NCBI GenBank assembly: GCA_028684065.1
Contig: JAQUGO010000004.1
Location: 186,001-250,000, forward strand
Source: Sulfurospirillaceae bacterium
Lineage (GTDB): Bacteria > Campylobacterota > Campylobacteria > Campylobacterales > Sulfurospirillaceae
DNA: 64,000 nucleotides
Direction: 5' to 3'
This document shows positions 11,062 to 19,200 of this stretch, piece by piece; positions within the stretch are counted from its first letter, which is position 1, and each line of letters begins with the position of its first letter. Position numbers and translations under genes: made by a program. Under the pieces are notes generated by a model. It worked only from the letters and a program-made list of their open reading frames with translations. It searched no databases and was not told where the DNA came from.

Positions 11062-11712
11062 ATGGCAATTAGTGAAAACCAAGTCGTCTCTATTCATTAT
11101 GAACTTAAAGATGTTGATAGTGGAGAGATTTTAGACTCGAATTTAAATGCGGCGCCACTCTCTTTTATTCTTGGAAAAGGTCAAATTATTCCTGGATTAG
11201 AAGAGAAACTAAAAGAGCTATCAGAAGGTGAAAGTGCTGATATTACTGTATTAGCAGCAGATGCTTATGGTGTTTATGATGACAATGCTGTGCAAACGCT
11301 TCCAAAAGAGCAATTTGCGGGTCTTGAACTTCATACTGGCATGACTCTTTATGGTCAAGGTGAACATGGAGAAACAGTACAAGTAACTGTTAAAAACTTT
11401 AATGATGAAACAGTTGAAATAGATTTCAATCATCCATTAGCAGGGAAAGATTTACTATTTGCAGTTTCTGTAACAGAAATACGAGAAGCTACTGCAGATG
11501 AAATGCTAAGCGGTTATGTCGGTGGCATGGCAAGCAGTGGTGGTTGTGGTTGCGGAACAGGTGGCAGTTGCCACACTACAAATGAAGACGACGATGATGA
11601 TAATGACCATGAATGTTGTGGAAGCGGGGCACCGGGCCATAAACATGGTGAAGATGGCTGCTGTGGCGGCGAAAGTCACTCTAACGGTGGCGGATGTTGT
11701 GGATCACACTAA
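11062..11712 (+). CDS. slyD: SlyD-type FKBP peptidyl-prolyl isomerase with metal-binding tail
   Basis: A 216-residue cytoplasmic prolyl isomerase/chaperone. The FKBP domain (about 1-65 and 125-145) is interrupted by the insert-in-flap chaperone domain (about 70-120, DAYGVYDDNAVQTLP), the SlyD signature. The tail (about 157-216) is a Gly/Asp-rich metal-binding sequence with nine cysteines (162, 164, 170, 185, 186, 200, 201, 212, 213) and six histidines. In other bacteria this tail binds nickel and supports hydrogenase or urease maturation; here that role is inference. GAGGAG precedes the ATG. Confidence 0.93.
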   Translation: MAISENQVVSIHYELKDVDSGEILDSNLNAAPLSFILGKGQIIPGLEEKLKELSEGESADITVLAADAYGVYDDNAVQTLPKEQFAGLELHTGMTLYGQGEHGETVQVTVKNFNDETVEIDFNHPLAGKDLLFAVSVTEIREATADEMLSGYVGGMASSGGCGCGTGGSCHTTNEDDDDDNDHECCGSGAPGHKHGEDGCCGGESHSNGGGCCGSH

Positions 11713-12460
11713 TTATATAGCAAAATCAAGAGCCTCAATAGAGGCTCTTAAATCGGCTAATCTTCTTAAAAGTGTTGCTATAAATGCACTTATTATGGGT
11801 GAGCGAGGTGTAGGAAAATCTACATTGGCACAACATATTGTTACTGCCCCAGTTGTTGATGCAACGGCTTTTAATGAACTATTAGCACTCATAGAAACAA
11901 ACAGCAGTATAATAATTAAAAATTTCCATAAAATTACCAACTATAAAAAACTTAAAATCGCTTTGGATGTGCATAAAACACGTATCATTGCGACGTCTAG
12001 TAGTTCTATTTCAGAAGCATTCATTGATGAGTTTTTTAGTCTTAAAATTACGCTTCCCCCTCTTTCTGAGAGACCAGAAGACATTATGCCACTTATGGAA
12101 AAATTTTCGCGGGAAGCTCAAGAGATGTTTGATAGTCAAAATGATGATTTCAGCTTAGATGAAATTCGACCTGATTTAACCCAAAATTGCTATTCATTAA
12201 GACGCTCTGTTTATAATGCATTTTTAATGAATTCATTTGGTGAGGACGAAATCTTATCTATGTTAGAACGCTTTTTGTACCATCGTATAGGTGGGCGTAA
12301 TGATTATAGGGACCTTTTATATTTATTTGATGTTCCAATGATTAAAAGTGGCTATACTAAATATGGCTCACAGCTTGCAATTAGTGAAAAATTTGGACTT
12401 AATCGCAATACCCTACGCAAAAAAATAAATGACAATAAAGATAAACTAACCATAGAATAA
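11699..12460 (+). CDS. Degenerate sigma-54-activator-like AAA protein with Fis-type DNA-binding domain
   Basis: The reading frame extends back inside slyD, but protein-like sequence starts near GTG 11699, giving 253 residues and a 14-base overlap with slyD. Walker A GERGVGKST is at residues 34-42; LPPLSERPEDI (119-129) matches the sensor region of NtrC-type activators; a Fis-type helix-turn-helix ends the protein (about 224-246, QLAISEKFGLNRNTLRKKI). The GAFTGA loop that contacts sigma-54 is absent, the Walker B position reads IIIKNFHKI without the usual Asp-Glu, and there is no receiver domain. It probably binds DNA but is unlikely to activate sigma-54 polymerase normally. I know no established name; C. 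jejuni, as I recall, lacks it between slyD and fabD. Confidence 0.75.
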   Translation: MDHTNYIAKSRASIEALKSANLLKSVAINALIMGERGVGKSTLAQHIVTAPVVDATAFNELLALIETNSSIIIKNFHKITNYKKLKIALDVHKTRIIATSSSSISEAFIDEFFSLKITLPPLSERPEDIMPLMEKFSREAQEMFDSQNDDFSLDEIRPDLTQNCYSLRRSVYNAFLMNSFGEDEILSMLERFLYHRIGGRNDYRDLLYLFDVPMIKSGYTKYGSQLAISEKFGLNRNTLRKKINDNKDKLTIE

Positions 12461-12520
12461 AGTAAGTTTTCAATCCGTCTTGCAACTATTCTTATAAAAC
12501 TTTATTATTAAAGGAAAACC

Positions 12521-13450
12521 ATGAATAATGCCATTTTTATTTTTCCAGGACAAGGTAGCCAAAAAGTAGGCATGGGAAAAGATTTTTACGACAATTCTAC
12601 TCTGGCACACGAAATGATTGAAAAAGCCAGTCAAAGAGTAGGTTTTGATTTTAAAGCATTGTTATTTGAAGAAAATGATCAATTAGAACAAACAGAATTT
12701 ACGCAACCTGCTATTTTATTAGTGAGTTTAATTGCTCATGCATTATTTAGTCAAGAATTTTCCATAAAGCCTATATGTGCCTTGGGCCATTCATTAGGCG
12801 AATTTTCTGCCATTAGTGCGGTAGGCGCATTAGATTATTGTGATGCTGTTGATTTAGTACATCGTCGTGGTCTATTGATGAAACAGGCGTGCACAGGGAT
12901 AGATGTAGGAATGATGGCACTTTTAGGCTTAGATGATAGTACGGTTGAAAGCCTTACATGTCAAGAACGTGAACTTGGTAAAAAAGTATGGGCAGCCAAT
13001 TATAATGGTGATGGACAAATCGTTATTGCAGGTAACAAAGAAGATTTAATAAGTCTTGAGCCACTTTTTAAAGAAGCAGGTGCAAAAAAAGCGATACTGC
13101 TACCTATGTCAGTAGCAAGCCATTGTCCATTGCTTAGTAGTGCACAAGCTGAACTTGGTGAATACCTTGAAAAATGGCTTAAAAATACGTTTTTATCACC
13201 AGTAATTTCCAATGTAACCGCGAGCGCTTATCATGACAAACATCAAGCCAAAGAGCTTCTCATGAGCCAACTCATTGAGCCTGTCAAATATAAGCAGTCT
13301 ATTTTACACGTAGAAAAAGATGCTGAATGTATGATTGAATTTGGAGGTAGTGTATTAAAAGGACTCAATAAACGACTTACCCAAAAACCAACATACAGTA
13401 TAACAGATATGAAAAGTCTTGAAGAGGCTTTAGTATTCATGACAAAATAA
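12521..13450 (+). CDS. fabD: Malonyl-CoA:ACP transacylase
   Basis: The 309-residue FabD loads malonyl groups onto acyl-carrier protein for fatty-acid synthesis. N-terminal FPGQGSQKVGMG and the nucleophile elbow GHSLGEFSA (catalytic Ser91) are intact, as is the downstream histidine in MSVASHCPLL. AAAGGA lies about 6 bases before the ATG. Followed closely by mtnN, as in Campylobacter. Confidence 0.96.
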   Translation: MNNAIFIFPGQGSQKVGMGKDFYDNSTLAHEMIEKASQRVGFDFKALLFEENDQLEQTEFTQPAILLVSLIAHALFSQEFSIKPICALGHSLGEFSAISAVGALDYCDAVDLVHRRGLLMKQACTGIDVGMMALLGLDDSTVESLTCQERELGKKVWAANYNGDGQIVIAGNKEDLISLEPLFKEAGAKKAILLPMSVASHCPLLSSAQAELGEYLEKWLKNTFLSPVISNVTASAYHDKHQAKELLMSQLIEPVKYKQSILHVEKDAECMIEFGGSVLKGLNKRLTQKPTYSITDMKSLEEALVFMTK

Positions 13451-13458
13451 GGATTCAT

Positions 13459-14154
13459 ATGCAAATAGCGATTATGGGAGCAATGGTTGAAGAGATTACG
13501 CCATTATTAGAATATTTTAATCATTATGATACCGTGGAGTTTGCAAAAAATAAATACTATGTAACGTCCTATAAAGGTTTAGATATTATTCTTGCTTACA
13601 GTAAGATTGGTAAAGTCAATGCAAGTCTAACGGCGGCTACACTTATAGAAAGATTTGGTGCGCAAAAGCTTCTTTTCTCTGGTGTTGCTGGCGCTGTTAA
13701 CCCATCACTCAAAATTGGTGACTTGATTGTGGCAACAAAATTGGCGCAACATGATTTGGATATTACTGCTTTTGGACATCCGCATGGATATGTTCCAGAA
13801 GGAGCTGTTTATGTTGAAAGCGATAGTCATCTTTTGACATTAGCAAAACGTGTAGCAGAGCAAAAAGATTTGCATGTTCAGGAAGGAATTATTGCAACTG
13901 GCGATCAATTTATTTGTGATAGTGTAAAAAAAGAGTGGATTGGAACAACATTTAATGCAGATGCTCTCGAAATGGAAGGCGCATCTGTTGCCGTTGTCTG
14001 TGATGCTTTACATGTCCCCTTCTTTATTTTACGTGCTATTAGTGATGCAGCGGATATGGATGCAGGATTTAGTTTTGATGAATTTATGAATAGTTCAGCC
14101 AAAATAAGTGCCAATTTTATTATTGCAATGCTGGATGAGATGGCGAATGATTGA
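13459..14154 (+). CDS. mtnN: 5'-methylthioadenosine/S-adenosylhomocysteine nucleosidase (Pfs/MTAN)
   Basis: A 231-residue nucleosidase that cleaves MTA and SAH. N-terminal IAIMGAMVEEI, the purine-site segment with FICDS, the catalytic EMEGASVA and the terminal ISDAAD (general-acid Asp) are all conserved. In Campylobacter and Helicobacter this enzyme also hydrolyses 6-amino-6-deoxyfutalosine in the futalosine route to menaquinone; that is likely here, where respiration depends on menaquinone. The gene overlaps the next by 8 bases. Confidence 0.95.
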   Translation: MQIAIMGAMVEEITPLLEYFNHYDTVEFAKNKYYVTSYKGLDIILAYSKIGKVNASLTAATLIERFGAQKLLFSGVAGAVNPSLKIGDLIVATKLAQHDLDITAFGHPHGYVPEGAVYVESDSHLLTLAKRVAEQKDLHVQEGIIATGDQFICDSVKKEWIGTTFNADALEMEGASVAVVCDALHVPFFILRAISDAADMDAGFSFDEFMNSSAKISANFIIAMLDEMAND

Positions 14155-14902
14155 AATAAGTAAACGCCTTTTAAGAACGGTGGGCAGAACCAATGGACAC
14201 TATGAATTAATTAAAGAAGGCGATAAAATTTTACTAGGGCTTAGTGGTGGTAAAGATTCATTGACTCTGGCTCACATTTTAAAGCACATGCAACGTGTGG
14301 CACCTTTTGATTTTGAATTTAAAGCAGTTACAATTGCCTATGGAATGGGTGAGAATCTTGAAGCTTTACATGCCCATTGCATAGAGCATGACATTGATCA
14401 TGTAGTGTACGATACAAAAATTTTCGAGCTTGCAGAAGAAAAAATTCGTAACAACTCTTCTTTTTGCAGTTTTTTTTCTCGTATGCGTAGAGGTGCTTTA
14501 TACACATATGCATTAGAACATGGCTATAAAAAATTAGCGTTGGCGCATCATTTAGATGATGCTGTCGAAAGTTTTTTTATGAATTTTACATATAATGGAG
14601 CTCTTCGGTCAATGCCACCTGTCTATAAAGCTCAAAATGGTTTAGAAGTGATTCGTCCTTTAATTCATGTACGTGAACGTCAATTAAGAGATTGTGCACT
14701 AGAATCCAATATGCCCATTATTGGGGATGAAGCATGTCCTGCAATGCGGTTTGATATTAAAATGCCTGTAGCAAGAGCACAAACAAAAGCGATGTTAGCA
14801 CAAATGGAAAAAGAAAATAGTGCATTATTCGTATCCCTTAAAAAAGCTTTCCAAAATCTTAATGTCTCTAGTTTTTCACAAACTGAATATTTAGAGAGAT
14901 AA
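14147..14902 (+). CDS. TtcA/TilS-like PP-loop tRNA-thiolation ATPase with altered cysteine motif
   Basis: With the start at ATG 14147 (MIEISKRLLR; eight-base overlap with mtnN) the protein has 251 residues. The PP-loop SGGKDS (33-38) binds ATP; HHLDDAVESFF and MPP segments place it near TtcA, which makes 2-thiocytidine at tRNA position 32 with a [4Fe-4S] cluster on three cysteines. Here the expected CxxC reads CSFF (Cys107, Phe110) and the C-terminal region has one cysteine (Cys197, DEACPAM). Cluster ligation is therefore doubtful. An upstream in-frame ATG at 14108 lies within mtnN and adds 13 unlikely residues. Confidence 0.8.
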   Translation: MIEISKRLLRTVGRTNGHYELIKEGDKILLGLSGGKDSLTLAHILKHMQRVAPFDFEFKAVTIAYGMGENLEALHAHCIEHDIDHVVYDTKIFELAEEKIRNNSSFCSFFSRMRRGALYTYALEHGYKKLALAHHLDDAVESFFMNFTYNGALRSMPPVYKAQNGLEVIRPLIHVRERQLRDCALESNMPIIGDEACPAMRFDIKMPVARAQTKAMLAQMEKENSALFVSLKKAFQNLNVSSFSQTEYLER

Positions 14903-14922
14903 TTCTTCTCTCTAAGCTTTTT
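14891..14922 (+). terminator. Rho-independent terminator after the slyD-to-ttcA-like gene run
   Basis: TTAGAGAGA and TCTCTCTAA form a 9-bp stem with a 7-base loop, followed by GCTTTTTCT. The stem includes the last codons and stop of the preceding gene. Confidence 0.75.
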
Positions 14923-14977
14923 CTCCTTTAATAATTAAAATAATTTGACGAAATAATTATAAAATAGATAAAATATT

Positions 14978-14996
14978 ATTGATGACAATCATTAAA
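14978..14996 (+). promoter_or_regulatory. Fur-box-like operator
   Basis: ATTGATGACAATCATTAAA matches the 19-bp E. coli Fur consensus GATAATGATAATCATTATC at about 13 of 19 positions, best on the right side (GACAATCATTA). It overlaps where the -35 region of the downstream promoter would be, the usual place for Fur repression. The match was made by eye and needs a matrix score. Confidence 0.45.
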
Positions 14997-15004
14997 AATA
15001 AGCG

Positions 15005-15010
15005 TATAAT
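15005..15010 (+). promoter_or_regulatory. -10 box of the small secreted-protein gene
   Basis: TATAAT, perfect consensus, 45 bases before the ATG at 15057; the Fur-like site lies immediately upstream. Confidence 0.6.
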
Positions 15011-15056
15011 TTTTTATTCATCATATTAATGACGAAAAATATTTGAGGAGTCTCAT

Positions 15057-15374
15057 ATGAATAGACTGTTTTCACAAGTCAGTATTAGCTTATTGGTATT
15101 AGGTGTCATTGCAACTTTTTCACTCGCATCAGAAGGGCGAGGGCAGAGGATGTTTGATCAAAATCTTAAAAAAGCATGCGGTATCAATGGTCTTCAGGTT
15201 GCTAGAGCCCATACACAAGCGGAATGGACAAAAATTTATGAAAGTAATGCCCTTAATAACGAGATGCGAGTATTTTGCCCTGAAGCAAAAGATTTTAAGG
15301 AAACGTATCAAAAAGACGTTTATGAATTTATGTATGCTTTAGCGAGTGATAGTGGCAAAATTGTTGCAGGTTGA
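15057..15374 (+). CDS. Small exported protein, cytochrome-c-like but without haem motif
   Basis: A 105-residue protein with a clear signal peptide (about 1-24, cut after FSLA). The mature part has two cysteines (KKACGINGL and MRVFCPEA), no CxxCH, and the ending DVYEFMYALASDSGKI. It resembles small Campylobacterota proteins sometimes called cytochrome c although they lack a haem site; this is recollection, not a search result. GAGGAG precedes the ATG. With the Fur-like operator, a role in iron or haem economy is a reasonable but untested guess. Confidence 0.75.
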   Translation: MNRLFSQVSISLLVLGVIATFSLASEGRGQRMFDQNLKKACGINGLQVARAHTQAEWTKIYESNALNNEMRVFCPEAKDFKETYQKDVYEFMYALASDSGKIVAG

Positions 15375-15418
15375 TAAAGAATCATGCAACCGTGTGTTGC
15401 GTACATTATTTCTTTGAA

Positions 15419-15447
15419 ATGCAAGAGGGCTAAAATCCCTCTTGCAT
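15419..15447. terminator. Bidirectional hairpin between the small exported protein gene and recO
   Basis: ATGCAAGAGGG and CCCTCTTGCAT make a perfect 11-bp stem with a 7-base loop that spans the recO stop codon. On the minus strand TTTC follows. It probably ends recO transcription and shields the converging gene. Confidence 0.6.
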
Positions 15448-16047
15448 AATCTTCCATAGAATGTCTATCGATTCATCATCCAAAGAAACAGAGCTTTTAT
15501 CTGTAAAAAGTTCGGTTATATGTGAAAGATTAAATGATTGATTCCATGCGCACGTTTGATGCGCTGGAAGAAAGCCTCGAATAAGAGTTAAGTCTTTCTC
15601 TATGACTTCATCACAATTAAAACAAATAAAATCATCATGTAATCGTCCTTCATACTCTAAAATTTTTACATAAGACTCAACGGCGATACGTTTGGGATTT
15701 TGTTTATGCCATATGGAAGTACACTCCTCTAGGAGATTAAAATAAAAATCATCAATTGTATCTATCTCTTTAAGATGAAGATAAAAAAGATGGATAAAAG
15801 GTTGCCATAAAAACATTCTACCTATATCTGTATTCCACGGGTTCCCTAAGTGCATAATAGAACGTAATTGGGGAATAGAAGATTTTACAGAAGGCACAGA
15901 TTCAAAATCTATTTTATAACCAATATTAATTGTTGAATGCCTTGCACCATAAAAGCGATAGTGTGTTTTAATAGTAGTTTTGGTGAGAATTGTAACGAGT
16001 AAATCCTCATCTTTTACTCTATTGATGTTTATTATATAACCTTGCAT
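15430..16047 (-). CDS. recO: DNA repair protein RecO
   Basis: A RecO-family protein of 205 residues from ATG 16047 (MQGYIININRVKDEDLLVTI), or 210 from GTG 16062. An AGGAG abuts the GTG too closely and sits 14 bases from the ATG, so the start is not certain; homology favours the ATG. The N-terminal OB-fold and a CFNC pair near residue 150 (FICFNCDEVI) are visible. RecO loads RecA with RecR, whose gene is at 58141. Campylobacterota RecO is short and divergent. Confidence 0.82.
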   Translation of the reverse strand: MQGYIININRVKDEDLLVTILTKTTIKTHYRFYGARHSTINIGYKIDFESVPSVKSSIPQLRSIMHLGNPWNTDIGRMFLWQPFIHLFYLHLKEIDTIDDFYFNLLEECTSIWHKQNPKRIAVESYVKILEYEGRLHDDFICFNCDEVIEKDLTLIRGFLPAHQTCAWNQSFNLSHITELFTDKSSVSLDDESIDILWKIMQEGF

Positions 16048-16091
16048 GTGTAATTTTAGCACTCCTAAATGTGTCTAATATAAAATAAAAT

Positions 16092-16137
16092 AATTAGTAT
16101 ATCTAATTTATTTACTATTATTAATATATTATTAATA
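16092..16137. repeat. Inverted and tandem direct repeats upstream of gltB
   Basis: In the 230-base AT-rich gap between recO and gltB there is an inverted repeat (AATTAG, TATAT, CTAATT at 16092-16108) and then a perfect 11-bp tandem repeat, TATTATTAATA at 16116-16126 and 16127-16137. Repeats at one helical turn are often regulator sites; gltBD is a natural target for nitrogen control. I could not assign a gltB promoter with confidence. Confidence 0.45.
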
Positions 16138-16277
16138 ATAACTATGATATGTATATGGCATTAAAGCCCCGTAAACTAGTGTTTAATTGAAAAATAAGCG
16201 AAATTTCTGTAATATCCCTAACTTTTGGCTTAAAAAATTTGTCAGATTTAACGAAAATTATAACAAAGGTTTGTTAA

Positions 16278-19200
16278 ATGGATCTTATTACTGGATTTAA
16301 AGACAACTGCGGGTTTGGTCTTATTGCGAATATTAATAATATTCCAACGCATAATAACGTTGAGGATGCTATTTGTGCACTTGAACGAATGATGCATAGA
16401 GGCGCAATTGCTGCAGATGGAAAAAGTGGAGATGGAAGTGGTTTGCTGTTTTCAATGCCCTTGGCATTTATGAAACAAGAAGCACATAAATTAGGGGTTG
16501 ATCTTCCTAAGCAATTTGCGGTTGCAATGTTATTCATTCAAACGGATGAACAAAAACAGGTCTTTGAAGATATGTGCGAAGAAAACGACTTAAAAGTATT
16601 GCTTTATCGTGAAGTACCTGTAAATATTAAGGCTTTGGGCGAACAAGCTCTCAATACGCTTCCTAAGATTGTGCAAGCTTTTGTAACACCTGCCTCTTTA
16701 GTTTCTACGAAACGTTTTGAAGCGTTGTTATATTTGACCCGAAGAATGATTGAGCGCAAACTAGCGAAAGAATCTGATTTTTATATTGCATCATTTTCCA
16801 GTAAAGTCATCTCCTATAAGGGGTTGATTATGCCAACGTATATTAAAACTTTTTTCCCTGATTTAAGTGATGCTTCTTTTAAAACAACGTTCGCACTATT
16901 TCACCAACGTTTTTCAACCAATACACTTCCAAAATGGAAATTAGCACAACCTTTTCGAACTTTAGCGCACAATGGTGAAATTAATTCTATTTCTGCCAAT
17001 CGGGTCTATTCTCAGGTGAAAAGTGAGTCCATTAAAAGTTCTATCTTTTCATCAGAAGAGCTAGCAAAACTTTATCCGATTACAACATCCGATGTCAGTG
17101 ATAGTGCAAGTTTAGATAATATGTTTGAATTTATGTTGGTGAATGGCTTTGATTTCTTTAAAGCAGTTCGTTCACTAATACCTGCGCCTTGGCAAAACGC
17201 ACCCCATATGGACTCAGAACTAAGAGCTTTTTACGAATTTTCAAGTATCAATTTTGAACCTTGGGATGGCCCTGCCGCTATTTCATTTACTGATGGACGT
17301 TATATTGGATGTGTCCTTGATAGAAATGGTCTTCGCCCTGCAAAATATATTATTACCAAAGATGGACGCATTGTTATTTCAAGTGAATATGGTGTTTTAG
17401 ATATTGATGAAGACAATATTATTGAGCGTGGTAGGTTGCAAAGTGGTCAAATGATTGGTGTTGATCTTAAATTTGGCAAGATCATGAAGAATGACGACAT
17501 CAATGATTACCTTAAAAGTTCTAATACTTATACGGAATGGCTCAACAAAGGACTTGTCTATTTACAAGAATTTGTTGATATCCCTTTTTCTAAAACAGCA
17601 GATTATATTAGAGATTCACTGGAGTATGAGCAACGCTTTTTTAACATTACACAAGAAGTTAAAAATATGGTCATTGAGCCGATGATGAAAGATGCAAAAG
17701 AGGGTGTTGGCTCCATGGGCGATGACACTCCTGTGGCTGCATTTAGTAAAGTACAACGTAGCTTTAGTGACTATTTTAAACAAAAATTTGCGCAAGTAAC
17801 CAATCCTCCAATTGATCCTATTCGTGAAAAAGTGGTTATGAGTTTAAATACAGGTTTTGGTGAGATTCGCAATATCCTTGATGAAACACCTGAACATGCG
17901 ATTCGTATCAAATCTATTTCTCCTGTGATGATGCAAGAAAAATTTGATGTACTATATTCGTTTGGTGATGTGAGCCAAGCTCGTTATAAAAGCGAATATA
18001 AAAATAGAATGTTCTCTACTCTATTTGAAGACAATCTCAAAGGAAGTTTGGAAGATTTAGCGTACGATATCGTACAGGCAGTTAAAAATGATGGGATAAG
18101 AATTATTTTTCTTGATGACAGAGGAATGAACAAAAAACTCAAACCAATGCCTATGGCGATGGTTGTGGGACGTGTACATCAAGTCTTGTTAGATGAAGGT
18201 GTCCGTTCATTAACGTCTATCATTGCTATTTCTGGTGAGGCACTTGATTCTCATTCGAGTGCATGTATGATTGCTTTTGGCGCTAGTGCTATTTATCCAT
18301 ACCTTTTGTATGCGTCCGTATTAGATGAATGTAAAAAAATTGAGCTTGGAAATTATGAGATTAAAACACGTTTGAAAAATGTTAATCATGCTCTTAATCA
18401 AGGGTTGTTAAAGATTATCTCTAAAATGGGTATTTCGACAATTAACTCGTATCGTAATTCAGCACTCTTTGATGTTCTTGGCCTTTCAAAAATAGTAGTA
18501 GATGAATGTTTCCGTGGTGCCTATCCACTAATTAGTGGCTTAGGCTATGAAGATATTGAGGAACGTCTCAACCGCAATCATACTTTAGCCTATGAACTGG
18601 ATTTAACCAAAAAACTCTTCCCACTAGAAATTGGTGGGTTTTACAAATATACTGATGGGCATGAATACCACGATTACCATCCGAACGCTATTCACGCCAT
18701 TCATAAAGCTACAGTAACAGGTGATAAAAAAGATTTTCAAGAATTTACAAAATTGATCAATCATCGAGGGTTTAAGATGATTAGAGACTTTTTTGAACTG
18801 AAATCCGATCGTGAACCAATGGCTTTAGATAAAGTTGAACCCAAAGAAGCAATTTTTAAACGTTTTGCAACTGCAGCGATGAGTTTAGGTTCTATCTCCC
18901 CTGAGGCGCATGAAGCACTCGGTGAGGCAATGAATAAAATTGGTGGTATGTCAAATTGCGGTGAGGGTGGTGAATCACCCGAAAGACTCAAAACAAATAA
19001 AAATTCTAAAATTAAACAGATAGCATCGGGCCGTTTTGGTGTAACGCCTGAATATTTACGTTCTGCAACGGAGATTCAAATCAAAGTAGCACAAGGAGCA
19101 AAACCAGGAGAGGGTGGGCAATTACCAGGACATAAAGTAACACCTTTAATTGCAAGTCTTCGTTATACGATTCCCGGTGTCACTTTGATTTCTCCACCAC

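Noticed and set aside
11516..11698. Upstream extension of the AAA/Fis-type gene's frame inside slyD
   Set aside because: The translation there is a Met/Val/Ala-rich shadow of the SlyD metal-binding tail and has no resemblance to a AAA domain; the real start is near GTG 11699.
16226..16242. TGGC-TTAAAAAAT-TTG before gltB looks like a sigma-54 promoter
   Set aside because: The spacing from GG to the downstream G is off by about two bases and the -12 GC is missing (GT instead).
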